Positions 44,311 to 56,705 of a stretch of DNA of 64,000 nt are shown here, piece by piece. Source of the stretch: Vigna angularis (taxonomy: Eukaryota; Streptophyta; Magnoliopsida; Fabales; Fabaceae); the NCBI RefSeq assembly GCF_016808095.1, contig NC_068975.1, positions 19,475,501 to 19,539,500 of the forward strand, read 5' to 3'. Each line of letters opens with the position of its first letter. The stretch's first letter is position 1. The notes under the pieces were generated by a model. It saw only the letters and a program-made list of their open reading frames with translations. It had not been told where the DNA came from and made no database searches. Position numbers and translations under genes: made by a program.

Positions 44311-46200
44311 GTAACACCTCATTTTAGGATGTCACGTGTAATTAATTAAGTTAAGAAAAAGCGATTTATCATACCATCACAAAATAGTGAAAATTTAAAA
44401 CTTTATTTAATTATCATGAAAATAATTAAAATCATGTCGAAATAAATATTAATTCAATTACAACGTATAATGTTCAAAAAATCTAAACATAAACTCTATT
44501 ACTTTTTGAAAGACATTTTAAAAAATTCTCATACTATTTTTCCACGTGTATCATCGCTTTACAAAACACCAACATTATCTATAACATCATCCGTTTCCAT
44601 ATAAATTATCATCGTAGGTGGAAACCACAACCACCAAATGCAAGGATGAACTAATAGAAAACAATACAAGATAATACATAATAATCGCACACATCCACCC
44701 TATTCCGATATTCATCCTCAATCCATAAAATCAATCACATTCTTATCACACAAAAACTCATGGTCTATGCTCTCGTACCCTAGCATACTATTTGTTCATT
44801 AGAATCGATCAGTTCAAGCTGTATGACACTCGAACCCATCATTGGATTTACTAGGTACGAAGAGATAGCCCCACAATAACCTGTCTTATCCTCACACGCA
44901 TACAACCAACAATAAGCAATACATTCATGTTCAAACATCACAACAACCAACCACACAACTCGACAACAAACAACACGACCAACAACACCTCTGACTTAAC
45001 ACTCATCATAGTTTGCTCTACCAAACACACACATAGCTCGACAATCATAATAAACAACCATTTAACTCAATTCATCATGTACACATACAACCAACAAGGT
45101 AAGAAAAAGAAAACAAGAAAACAAAAATCAAGAATGTAAGTTCTCCTTACAACATCATCATAAATTGATCAATGCATTCAGAATAATACCAAAACAAACA
45201 CCAATTTAACTCAATTAATCATGTACACATACAAACAAGACAAGAAAGGAAAACAAGAAAACAACAAATCAAGAATGTAAGCTTCCCTTACAACATCATC
45301 ATAAAGTGATCAATGCATTCAGAATAATATGAAAACAAACACCAATTTAACTCAATTAATCATGTACAAATACATACAAGGCAAGAAAGGAAAACAAGCA
45401 AACTACAAATCAAGAAAGTAAGAAATCAAGAATGTAAGTTCCACTTACCTGGATTTCCTCCTAAGACTTTTTCCTAGAATAAACAATGTTCTTCAACAAC
45501 ACCTCTAAGCTCTCATAGACCTTGACTCGATCAAACTCTCACTCTTATGCTCAAAGTTTCTGTCTCTTTTTCCTAATGGCCAAAGTTTCTATCTTAAAAT
45601 AATATAAACAAGAGGTGTCTAATATTGTAACAACTATGTATGAGATTATTTTTTCTTATGTTGAATATACATATATGATACTCTATTTATAATAGAAGAA
45701 ATACGCGTTAATCCCAAAATACTAATAAAGAGTAATAAGAAACTAACACAAGATAAAGATTCGATAAAAAAAATATCTATCTAAAATATCTAATAATAAT
45801 TTATCTAACAAGAGGCATACCTAACTCAAATAAGTTTATTTTCTAAATATTTATAAAAGCTCGTTTATTTCGTAATAAAATAAAATTATCTTTAACTTAA
45901 TTAATTCTTATAAGTCCTAAGATAATATATTCTATTTTAATATTTTTATTCTAATTGATTATGATAAGTCCGTAAATAATACATTCTATTTGATTATTAT
46001 TATCTAACAATAATATCTAATATTATCTCATAATTTTTTTCTAATTAAATAAATTTTCACCAAACTTATATTTTAGAAAATATTTTAAAATAAAATAAAC
46101 CCTTTAAATAACAATTATTTTATCTTTTACTTAAAATAGTTAACAACATTTGTATATTTTCCATAATTATTAAAATTTCTAGAATCTCACGTTCCCCCAC
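44311..46200 (-). mobile_element. Probable degraded Gypsy LTR, minus strand
   Basis: The left edge TGTAACACCTCATTTTAGG reads on the minus strand as ...GAGGTGTTACA, a common plant Gypsy LTR terminus. The right edge is a PPT-like TGTGGGGGAACGTGAG (minus strand) near 46185-46200. No TSD was found. A ~210-bp part (44462-44690) recurs at 46392-46597 in the same orientation, so a second truncated copy lies alongside. Confidence 0.5.
45061..45450. repeat. ~143-bp tandem repeat, about 2.7 copies
   Basis: Units start at TTTAACTCAATT-ATCATG: 45061, 45205 and 45346 (periods 144 and 141). Each contains CAAGAATGTAAG, CCTTACAACATCATCATAAA and GATCAATGCATTCAGAATAA; the last is partial. The 70-aa frame at 44927-45139 overlaps the first unit and is not a gene. 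Confidence 0.88.
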
Positions 46201-46391
46201 AAAAAACAATTTTCATCCATGAAAATATAATTAAAAAAATAAAGGTATCTTCTTCTTATGTTATCCTATCATAAGACCTTAGAGAAATATTTAAAATTAT
46301 AATTAAATAAACACAACAACACATTCATACTTTAAACATATATTATGCACACAACAAGAATAAGACACATGACCACCAATTGATAGCAATT

Positions 46392-46597
46392 ATAGTCTAT
46401 AATGTTCAAAAAATCTAAACATAAACTTTATTAATTTCTCAAAACCTTTTTCAAAAATTCTCATACTATTTTCCCATGTATATCCTCGCTTTACACAACA
46501 CAAGCATCATAAAAACGACTACTGTAGGTGGAAATCATAACCACAAAATGCAAGAGTAAGCTAACAGAAAACAATCAAGATAATATATAGTATTGAC
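46392..46597. repeat. Second copy of the 44462-44690 LTR segment
   Basis: Shared words include AATGTTCAAAAAATCTAAAC, AATTCTCATACTATTTT, TCGCTTTACA and GTAGGTGGAAA. Same orientation, 1.93 kb apart. Confidence 0.8.
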
Positions 46598-47870
46598 TTT
46601 TTATAGCGGTTAAAGGTACAACTAGTATAGACAAATTCGGTCATAATTCATAGTTCATCTTCCTTTCTCACCAGCCAAAATCAAGTTAACCGCATTCAAA
46701 CCACCATTAGCCACCACAATCCATTGTGCCTCGTTAGACCTCCTTGTTGCCTCATCGGAGAAAGAAATTTTGAAGATCTACCCGCACAAAACACCACCGC
46801 TAAACATGCATTGCACGTCAACAAACATGAACATCCCCTTTGCAGATTGCGTAAACCATGGCAACCCCAAATCACATCTCTATTGCAAAGTAGATTGGAG
46901 TTCCAAGATGCAAAACCACACGTAGCTGCAAATCATGTATCTCTCCATTACAGATTTGAAACCATGAGCAACCATGGGCACCATCGTGTGCGTCACTTGA
47001 AAAAGAAAAACCAAACTAGAAAAGATTCAAATTCAAATAGTTCCATCAATGACGAGGGCGAACGATGGTCAAGCATGGCAGAAGGAATGGGAGAAACAAT
47101 CATCGATGGTGATGCACCAGCGTGTCAAAGTTTCGAACAAAGAGCACACAACCACAATGAGAATAGGATGGGGTCATTTTATCTCCTGGAAGAAGAAAGT
47201 CGAAGATCAAAGATGATTTGATGTCGTAACTAGAGTCACTAACGATGGTCTCTGATCGACCCGTCTCTGGTATGTGGTGGTGGCGATGTCTCCTACCGAT
47301 TTAGGGTCCCAATTAGTGGTTGGAAGTGAGAGGGAGAAAAGAGAGTCGCACCATTTGGGTTGCCAATGATGGCTTTAATGGTGGTTGACGTCGTGCCAAT
47401 GGCCTTTGATGGTAATGGTAGGTAGTAGTTATTGTGGCACAAAGGTGATGGATGATCTGGGATATTGAATTTAGTGCTAGGCTATACTGAAAGTAGAAAA
47501 CCAAAGAATTAGAAATCACTTTCTATACTAGTTATAGTTAAAATTGGTATAGAAATTTTGATTGTTTATTAAAAATATGTCACTGCATCAACTTTTTGTA
47601 TTAGTTATAACTAGAACTTGCATAGAAGGTTTTCTTTTTTATTATAAAAGTGTCAGTATGTCCACTTTTGATATTGATTATAATTATAATAAATATAAAA
47701 AAATTTCTTGTTTATCACAAAAATGTTATTGTATTTACTTTTTTATATCTGTTATAAGTACGATCAGTATAAAAAGTATTATCTTATTTACAATATTGTT
47801 ACATGCCACTTTTCATATCTAATAAATTATAATCCCTATAAATGGGTTATATAAAAAATATTTTTTGTCA
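46598..47870. mobile_element. CACTA-like non-autonomous element (probable)
   Basis: The left end has ACTTTTTATAGCGGTTAAAG and ACTAGTATAGAC. The right side has repeated units built on the same ACTTT-TATA-GTTAT-GTATAGAA pattern, recalling subterminal repeats of CACTA elements. Exact termini and TSD were not fixed. The interior is GC-richer than the flanks and holds a 165-codon frame (46724-47221, MCLVRPPCCLIGERNF) with no recognised domain. That frame could be captured or chance sequence and is not called as a gene. Confidence 0.45.
47510..47870. repeat. Five degenerate units of ~73 bp
   Basis: Units begin at GTCACTGCAT 47579, GTCAGTATGT 47652, GTTATTGTAT 47724 and GTTACATGCC 47798 (periods 72-74), with a first unit ATCACTTTCTATAC near 47515. 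Each carries ACTTTT-TAT, TTATAA and a run of T/A. Confidence 0.7.
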
Positions 47871-48060
47871 TAAATATTAACTCATGAATCTTTATTTAAA
47901 CTTATTAATCTACTAAATTACGATGTCATTCATTCATGTTTTCTTCAGGTTTTTGTCTTAAAAATTCAGAAGGGATCATATTCTTACCTAAATAAGATCT
48001 TATTATTAATAAAATGGCTACTCAAAGTTACTAAGAAGAGCTAGATAGCTAGTAACGAAA

Positions 48061-48153
48061 ATGAAACCAAAGGTGGCAGCGGAGGAGGGGAGAGCGGCGG
48101 CGTACCGGAGGAAGCTCTATAGGCTCGACGGCACGAGATTGATGGTTACGTAA
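48061..48153 (+). CDS. GC-rich 30-codon ORF, possible gene fragment
   Basis: ATG at 48061, TAA at 48151: MKPKVAAEEGRAAAYRRKLY then ten more residues. Within otherwise very AT-rich DNA, this 93-bp stretch is about 57% GC, with GGCGGCG-type codons unlike anything nearby. It could be a captured or relict exon. No family recognised and no further exon found. Confidence 0.25.
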   Translation: MKPKVAAEEGRAAAYRRKLYRLDGTRLMVT

Positions 48154-48486
48154 TATTGGTGCGAACGGGAAAGTTTTTGCATAGTCCAACCCCAAATTCT
48201 TAGATTTGAAATTATATAAATTTATGTTTGATAATAGAAATTTTTCATATCTATAAAAGGTATAAAAAGTTTCTCAGTTTTGGTGTCTTTTGTTTTTCAA
48301 TTTTATCTTCTAAATAATCTTCTTATATTAAAATAATTATTTTATTACTTTTATTTTTAAGATATTGTTTTTTTTAATTTAACTGTTTTTCTATTTAACT
48401 ATTTTTAAAATTTAATCATTTTTTAATTATAAAATTAATTTAAAAAATGAATAAAAAGTTGTAAAATTTATTTATATTTAATTTTA

Positions 48487-48510
48487 TAATAATAATAATA
48501 ATAATAATAA
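48487..48510. repeat. (AAT)n microsatellite
   Basis: About eight AAT units. Confidence 0.9.
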
Positions 48511-50401
48511 TTTTATTAATTTTCATTGTTTAGTGAACACTCATAACATATCCGTACCTGTTTTTACTAGTAATAATAATAATTTTATTTGTTATGAAAC
48601 ATCAAGTCATATTGACATGGTATAAACCAAAATAATATTCTGATGAAATTTAAAAAGAAAATTGTTATGATATTTAAGAAAACTATTTCTAGGTATTCAT
48701 TGTTTTAGTGATTTTATTTTTAAGCCTATAATTAAAGGATAGATTTTTATAGAAATATTGCAATCATTAGAAGTTTCAAAATATTAAAATGTAGCAATAT
48801 ATTTTTAAAAAACATCGTTCAAATATTTCTTTTACTTCATTTAAATTAGTTGGCAGTTACTTAGGCTAACGAGTTTTATTATAAAATAGAATTAAATATT
48901 GAATTATCCGCCAAATAAATAGTCTATCACAATATCACAATATCACAATATATATAAATATTTAAATATATAATTATCAAGACAACTTATTACATTAAAT
49001 ACATTTTCAAGTTTATTTAAAAATTTCATATTTTATTGTAATACTTTTAAAAAATACAAGTCTTATGTCCGGTTTGCTCATTTTAATATTCATTTAATAA
49101 AAAAAAGACTATATTGCTGGATTTTATTTTATTTTTATGAGTCCAGTTTTGATGATTTACCAAACTGCAAAATGTTCGATGAGAGGAGAAAGTTTTCCCT
49201 TCAAAGCCAAGTTTTGTCTTGAGTTGTTAGAAGCTAAAACAAACAACTTCTACTTCTTTTACCAATTGAGTGTTTCATTCTATAACGGTAATCTCTTGTC
49301 ACATTTCATATGAAAACAAAAATAGAAATGATTTAAAATAGTTGTATATTAAATAAAAATTACAGAATCATGTTTAACTTTTGACTATCATTTTAATATT
49401 CTATCTTAGACAATGTTAAATTGTCATGATTTTGTTTTAATAAATCATCTTTAACCTTCTTTGTAAACAATATGAAACATTTTAGTTTACATTATCAACC
49501 TTAAATAATTGATCAAAATAAAATGAACGAGTGCTCAATTTAACTATTTGCTGCTAGATCATTAATAAGTATTAGGAAATGAATTTAAGATTAATTTTCA
49601 TGAAATCAACTTTTGTAATATCATTAACTTATCCATTTTGATGTCTTTAATTAATATATCTTTATATTGAGACGGTTTAAAGTTGACTTTGTATGAATCT
49701 TATTTTATAGTATTCATTTTTTTTAATTTTATTCAATACATACTTTTTTACTCAATGATTACATATGTTATTTGATTTATAGGAAACACATGTATATTTC
49801 ATATGAAATTAAATATTTGTTTATAGTCCAATAATAAATGACAAGACAACTCAAAATTAAGAAAAAATTATAATATTATATTACAATCCAAATTAGTGAT
49901 GTGAAAAAAGTAGAAATGAATACATGAATATAATAAAATTATTAGAATACGTTTTATCTTTATTGAAGTTTGGTTAGGTATGGTGGAAAAATAAGATGAT
50001 GAAGAACAACAATTGGCAGGATGTAAAGTGTGAGAACTGACAAGAGAGGGAGTTGAGAAATAAGCAGGTTCGTTGGTGCCAAAATTGAACATAATGATGA
50101 TAAGACTTGCAGAAAAGGGTAGCATATATATGATTTTGTTATTATTATAGTAGCTTACATCTAAAGCCTCTTTTGTTATAACAAAACCAACCAAATTAGC
50201 ACTGTCACTTGGATTATTTCCTAAGCAAACTCCATTAACAGATCCTCATCCTTCAAACAATTCGTTTGGTAGATATATATACTTTGACCTTTCTGCCCAT
50301 CTATCAACCAAATATTTTCATAAATTCATAGCATATGGTATTGTTAATGTGAAATTTTGTACACTAAAACTTGTTAGCTTTTAACTTGTATTTAAGAACA
50401 C

Positions 50402-50626
50402 ATGGGATATCAAATATACAAGTTTCTCTTGTTTTGTTTTTCTCTTTCTTTCCTCTCCAAGTCATTGCCACTTCAATTTTGTCCTCAAACCCCACATGAA
50501 AGCCATTTTGACATGTCAAGCTCAAAACTAGTGATCATGAACAACCATTTGCCTGTTTATGTGACAAATAGTAACTTCAGAATTGGCCATGTCCTTATCA
50601 GCATTTATTTCAAACACCCTGAATAG
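50402..50626 (+). CDS. Hypothetical 74-aa ORF with signal-peptide-like start
   Basis: The predicted product opens MGYQIYKFLLFCFSLSFLSK, a hydrophobic stretch that could be a secretion signal, then a polar part with one more Cys. It lies about 240 bp upstream of the DUF761 gene, in what would be its promoter. No homology recognised, and it may be chance. Confidence 0.15.
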   Translation: MGYQIYKFLLFCFSLSFLSKSLPLQFCPQTPHESHFDMSSSKLVIMNNHLPVYVTNSNFRIGHVLISIYFKHPE

Positions 50627-50756
50627 CAGGTAAGTTTGGGAGTTGGGATAACATCCAATTTATGCCATCTGCTTTATAATAATTTCCCAATCAAGGGTAT
50701 TTTTGGAAATATAAAAAAACACTACAGTGATGTACCTATTCCCTGGTCTCAACCAT

Positions 50757-50764
50757 TATATAAG
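50757..50764 (+). promoter_or_regulatory. TATA box of the DUF761 gene
   Basis: TATATAAG about 99 bp upstream of the chosen ATG at 50863, a normal distance for a plant promoter with a short leader. Confidence 0.6.
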
Positions 50765-50862
50765 AGATCATCCTTTCATGGCTTCAGAAACCAACATTCC
50801 CTTCTCATAACAACCACAAACTCACATCAGTTCCACTTCCATTCTTGCTCAGATTGGAAGCT

Positions 50863-51594
50863 ATGGATCAAGTTAAGTCCCTCAAAATAAAATCTTTCAT
50901 CCAAAGCACAAAACTCCATGACCATGTAATCAAGCTTATCCAATTGTTAGTCTCATTGTCTGTGTTTTCTTTCTTCATTTCTCCATCTTCCTTGCTTGCT
51001 TTCCTCTACCGCTTCAACCTCTACTTCTCCACATTTTCTTTGCAACTATTTACTCACACCATAGACAAGAACTGCATGTTTCTACTATGCAACGGCCTCC
51101 TTGTGTTTGTTGGCATAACAAAATCTTTGTCTGGGTCTACCACTATTTCTGATAAGTATGTTGAAGGTGGATCACCATCTTCATACTCCGATGTTGAGGC
51201 TAATGAGCCAATAATGTTGGTGCAGAAAGCTCATCATGAACCGGAAGAACAGAAGATAGAAGCAGAACATGCAATAGAAATCAAGTTTTCTGTTGAAGAA
51301 GGTGAACAAAACATAGTTTTGGAAGGTGAAGAAGAAGGAAAAGAGAATATTGAATCAGCTTTGAAGGAAGAGGAGGAACCAAATGCAGAAACTGGAGCTG
51401 AAGATGAAGAAAAGGAATCACAGATTGGTGAGTTTCTGATTGGAGAAAGTGTTGAAGAGGAAGAGGCTGTGGAAGAAGAAGAAGCAAATTGGGTGCTAAG
51501 TACTGAGGAGTTGAACAAAAAGTTTGATGATTTCATTAGAAAGATGAAGGAAGATTTGAGGATTGAAGCTCAGAGACAATTACTCATGGTTTGA
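50863..51594 (+). CDS. DUF761-family membrane-anchored acidic protein
   Basis: Single-exon gene, 243 aa. Start chosen at ATG 50863 (MDQVKSLKIKSFIQ); the six upstream codons lack an ATG. Residues ~24-50 and ~70-86 are hydrophobic, likely two membrane segments or an anchor. Residues ~125-205 are strikingly acidic (long Glu runs). The last ~30 residues, WVLSTEELNKKFDDFIRKMK followed by a charged DLRIEAQRQ, match the C-terminal DUF761 motif (EELN-R--EFI--F) of plant proteins often called cotton-fibre expressed. The family's biochemical role is unknown to me. It has clean coding character, no breaks, a TATA box and a likely 3' UTR to about 51780. It is the only convincing host gene here. Confidence 0.88.
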   Translation: MDQVKSLKIKSFIQSTKLHDHVIKLIQLLVSLSVFSFFISPSSLLAFLYRFNLYFSTFSLQLFTHTIDKNCMFLLCNGLLVFVGITKSLSGSTTISDKYVEGGSPSSYSDVEANEPIMLVQKAHHEPEEQKIEAEHAIEIKFSVEEGEQNIVLEGEEEGKENIESALKEEEEPNAETGAEDEEKESQIGEFLIGESVEEEEAVEEEEANWVLSTEELNKKFDDFIRKMKEDLRIEAQRQLLMV

Positions 51595-51599
51595 GTTTG

Positions 51600-54500
51600 A
51601 TTAGAAACAATCATATGATATTCCTCTTTTACCCTTATATTTTTTGTTTAGGATTTCTAGGCCTCTAAATTACTTCTCTAGTGTAATAGTTTTACTTCGT
51701 GCAAAATTTAGATCTTCTAGGATGAAAACACTATAGAATTGTAATTATGAATGAGAAAACAATGTAAGATTTTGTAGAATACAAAGAAATCAAGCATATA
51801 TGCTTTGTTTAGTGATATTTTTTCCAACACTTCAACTTAAAAACTTCATTTTAAGGAGGATTCAACCGATTCTTTAAGAAAAAAAGTATTATTTTCAATT
51901 GGGTTAGAATTTTGGACTTCTTCATTTCCCTTACATAATATTGAAAATCTCAATACTAAATTGTTTCTCTGCCTTTTCTTCCTTATATCTTCTTAGTTGA
52001 AGTTGTGGGGTCGTCTTTGTAAATTTGGAACTTTTGTTAAAATTATTAAAAAATATTTATATAATAATCTTAGTTTAAAATCCAATATATTTATTATTAT
52101 TAATTAATATATATTACATCTTGCTTTTTCAATAATAATTCAATCTTGGCCTTATATATACAAATAATATATAAGATAATCAGTTTCATGTCGTGTAACT
52201 TAAAATTCGATGTTACATAGTAACTTTTGTTTGTAAATATTTTGCCTAAAATAACGTTAAAATACCTAACAAAAGAGGTCAATTTAAAATTACCGTTGGT
52301 CCTAGAACCAACATTTCTTAAATAACATTGGAATGTTTCGGAACAGTAATCCATCCTTTATTAAGTTTCGGAATTCTAGTTTTGTTCCAAAACAATTGAT
52401 ATTTTATGAACTCAAAATTAAATTAATATTTTTTTTAATCATGTCCTTGTCTGCAATTAATAATTTCTTATCAGAAAATTAATTATTGAGTTTTTATTGC
52501 AATACAAGCTGGGAACATATAGTCTAATCAACCACAATTGAGATATTTTTATGCTTACCCATAAATGAGAATGCCCACGTTACACTTGGTCTACTTGAAT
52601 ATAAAAAAATGTTTTTAAGGTTTTTTTTCATACAAAAATATAAAGCTTTTTTTATTTAGAAAGTCTCAAGAAAAATCAAACTTTGTATCGATCTAAACAT
52701 AATCATATTTATAATTTCCCTTGGCTAATTGTGGTTCCAAGTGCACATGACCCACATTAAATGGGGATGACATATTTGTTTAAACACGATTAAATAAATA
52801 CATTTTTGTCTAAATATACATCAATTAATAATCTCGATCTATCTTCTTGAAAAACAAAACTCTTAATCTATTTGTAAAAAAACATGACTCTATATTAATT
52901 GGCAGCTGTGTATTTTAGTCAATCATTCTAGATTTTGAGTCCTAATTATATCTTTTTGAATATGGAACAGATCTTAGTAAAAAAACGCCTACCTTATATC
53001 TCATAGGTAAAAAAAATCATCTCCAAAAGAAATGAACTAAATGTAAAAATGTTAATGATGTAATTACTCTTATAAAGCAAATTATATAAGTAACATTTTT
53101 CTTTTTGCTGAAGCATTTTTGACATTATACATTATATTTTTTTTGTTTCAATGTTTATAGGATACATGTTGTAATATGTATATCTTCCATGGAAGGATGC
53201 CAACTTATTATATTTTAAACCATGAAATAGACGAATATATATTGACAAAAATTAATGAAGTTCATTGTAATATATGTTTAACTTTTTAAAGTTTAATTAA
53301 ATTTTACGTTTATGATGATAAATTTAAGTATTTTGAAATGAGTTTTTATTAAGTTTTTTATATATTAAATTCTAAAAAAAATTATATTTTTTAATTAAGT
53401 TTCTGGTTAACTAAATGATATTGTTGTGCTTTATTTTGTTTCATTATTGTTTTATTTGTCTCCCCATTTCTTATGGTTAATTAATATTTTGGTTAATATA
53501 TAAGGTGTGGTTTTTATTTGGATAACCCGACTTTCAAGTCATTATTCAGAGCCACTAGACAATTATTAATTATATTTGATACGTTTTCATTAAAAACAAT
53601 AAAAATCATTTATTATTTTATAATTGTAATATTTTTATATTAATCACACAATTTATATATTTATTAATACATGGAAAGAAAGAGACAAGCAAAACGCAAG
53701 TCACATTATCTAAATAATGAGAAAACAAACAGTAAAAACTTTTAAACATTTAATATACTAACAAAATTTAATAAAAGTCCAAATAAAAACACCTAAATTT
53801 AGCATATATTTAAAATTTAATTAATTTTTTTGATTAATTGTGCATGCGTGGAACAATCTATGTTTAGAAGAATCCATGAACACCTTGAACGCCATGTCAG
53901 TAATGTCAGTAATGTAAATCACACATATAGTTTGAGGCTGAAATCGTTTCTGAAATTTATTGCAAATATCAGCAACACTCACTCAGCTGCCATGCATCTG
54001 AAGAAGAACCATGGAAGAGCATTTGCCATATTTATTTCTCTGGTATTACTTACAAAAATATTTGAATAGAAGCTTCTAGTTTGATTAATTTGACTCTTTG
54101 ATGATCCAAAAGAAGAAATTTATTTGAAGTGGGTCATTGCAAGATGGCATGGTTTAACTAAATAGTTATTGAAACTACAAATACAGCCACTCAGCACTAC
54201 TTGTATCACTATCTAACCTACAAGTGGTGAGAATTTCTTTTTTGTTTGATGATTTAGAAACTATGGTTCAGCTTCCATTGGAGGCTTCTAAAGGTTTCCA
54301 AATATATAATGGTTGAAAAGGATTTATGATATTAATAGCCAAATCAGGGATTAGTTGATGATGTTACTCATAACTAAGAAACATAATACAGTTATGATTC
54401 CCATCAATTTCACTCTAATAAATACTTTTCTTTTACTGATATTAACATCTTCTTTTAAAGTAAAGCATATTTATTTAAATATCATAGACTAAATTTTTTT

Positions 54501-55622
54501 ATTCAAATGGGAAATTCTATTAAAAATAATTAGTCGGATTTTTAGTATAAAAATTAATTATATGAAAATTAAAAGATACTTCGTATTACTAATGTGATTA
54601 TTATTTTACATCTTTATTTTAAATGTGTTTTTTATACAGTTAATTGTTGGCATGCATGTAAGCTTAGCCTAATTAGTTTAGTAGTAATCAATCAAACTAT
54701 TCTTTGGTAAAAGATAGGAAAGACTCCAACTTAAAGAGTATTATTTTTCTTGTGGATGGTGTATTTGGTAAAAGGAAACGTAAAAGTAAAGGAGGCAAAA
54801 TAAATAGTTTTAATGAGTTTTTATTATAACTATATAATGATTTTTAAAGTTCATTTTTATCTTTTAACCTCTCCTAGTTTTTTTTTTGTTCTCTTTTCAA
54901 TTTTTATATCTTCTCGTTATTTTTTCCCTCCTTCCTTTTATTAGTTTTCAACTTCAATTATCATCTCTTTTTTTCAAAACAAAACATACTATATTAGATT
55001 TCATTTCAGAGTAATCTTTACTTTAAAAATTCCGTAATTTCTTTATTTGCTATAGTATTTGAGATTATTATCAATTTCATCCGTTGAAGTTTAACTAGTT
55101 TATAAGTGAATTGAATTCCCGTATTGTTGGGATATATCGTATTACATCTTTAGTATATATAAATTTCAACTTTTTGTAGTTATTACTTATATTGCTATCA
55201 ACCTCTAAATAAGGTAAGCTATTTCAAGCTATGTTGATTTGTTGATTTTTTTTTTCTTGTATGATGGTTATTGATATTGAAATGATGATTGATGTATTAA
55301 AATTAAATTTAATGGATGATGAGGTTTAGATTGATTTTTTAACTTGAAAATGACAAATGAGTATTTATAGTTATTTTGAATATATTGTTCTTAAATCTTT
55401 GTTCTATTAAGATGGTAAAACCAAATATCATTCAAGTAATATGTTCTAAAGGAGCAACTTAAGAAAAAAAATATGTTTATCACTCAAGTGTTGAAAATAT
55501 GTTCAAGAGATGCTCTCCATCCAATGACATACTCTTAATTATGTTTATTTTTATAAATGTTCAAGTGACATAGTTTCATTCAAGAGACATGTTTAGGTGT
55601 CTGCTATTAGTTCAAGTATTAA

Positions 55623-55654
<32 letters not shown>

Positions 55655-55860
55655 TATGTCATATTGTATTGATTTGAATAATTATGAATTATATGCATAA
55701 ATTATGATACCTTGAATAATATATGTTACTAACTTTTTATTGTTTGTATTAAGTATAAATTCCCAGTTTAACAAAGATATAATTGCTTTAGTGATTGTTT
55801 AAACAATCTAAATGAAAATATTAAGTGGTGTGAAGTTGAGATGAAATTCTCACATACCAT
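51600..55860. other. AT-rich intergenic DNA, no gene recognised
   Basis: The DUF761 3' UTR probably ends near the AATGAGAAAACAATG region (about 51750-51780). Beyond it, short frames such as 52100-52354 (minus) and 53830-54069 (plus) lack domains and coding character. Confidence 0.6.
55624..55652. repeat. (AAT)n microsatellite
   Basis: About nine AAT units. Confidence 0.9.
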
Positions 55861-55867
55861 ATAGAGT

Positions 55868-55871
<4 letters not shown>

Positions 55872-55920
<49 letters not shown>
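55872..55920. repeat. (TA)n microsatellite
   Basis: About 24 TA units. Confidence 0.95.
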
Positions 55921-55924
<4 letters not shown>

Positions 55925-56674
55925 CAAATAAATGAGTGACTTAATCTTTTTATGTATTGAACAAGATTTAATATTTATTTTTATAAGTTTATTTAGATTT
56001 CTATAAATTTGAGTTTATTTATACTTTTCTTTGAAATTTATGATAATAATTTTATATATTTTATTTAAATTTATTTAGATGTTTCTATCTTTGATTGTGT
56101 TTACAATTCAGTTTTATATATACATTTTTTTATAGATTTTTATATAGGTGTTTTTTTAGATTTTAATAACTACAATTTTTTTATAATCTTATTATCATTT
56201 TTATATATTTTTTAATAGATTTTTATTGTTAAAAATATTTTGCTAAAAATTTTAGAATTTTTTTTAGGTATCTTCAAATACTGATGAATATTCGTGAATA
56301 TTAAAAAAATTATGCGAGTACTAAAATAACATACTATACAAATATGGAGACAAATACGGAACAAACATTTATCCAGCGGAAAGCTACTACCTTACATCCC
56401 TTCAATTTAAATTAAGAAATTTAAGTCAATCTCTTAAAAATATTTCATCCTTGCATTCTCAAACCAAAATATATTTAATATGATCATTCATTTCTACTTT
56501 TTCATAATAATCTCAACTCCTTATTAATGATATATTTTAAAGATTAATATTAATGACTAATTTAGTAAAAAAATAACTTAAAAACCAACTTAATAATGTA
56601 ACAACCTAATTTACAACATCATAATATTAATTAGGTCATTTCATAATCTATATCATAAGGAACATAAAACAATA

Positions 56675-56705
<31 letters not shown>

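Larger units (their letters stand above)
47871..50200. other. AT-rich intergenic DNA
   Basis: No gene recognised, apart from the GC-rich micro-ORF at 48061 listed separately. Includes an (AAT)n run at 48487-48510. Confidence 0.6.

Noticed and set aside
46724..47221. 165-codon ORF as a host gene
   Set aside because: No recognisable domain, lies inside a CACTA-like element, and its composition is not clearly coding.
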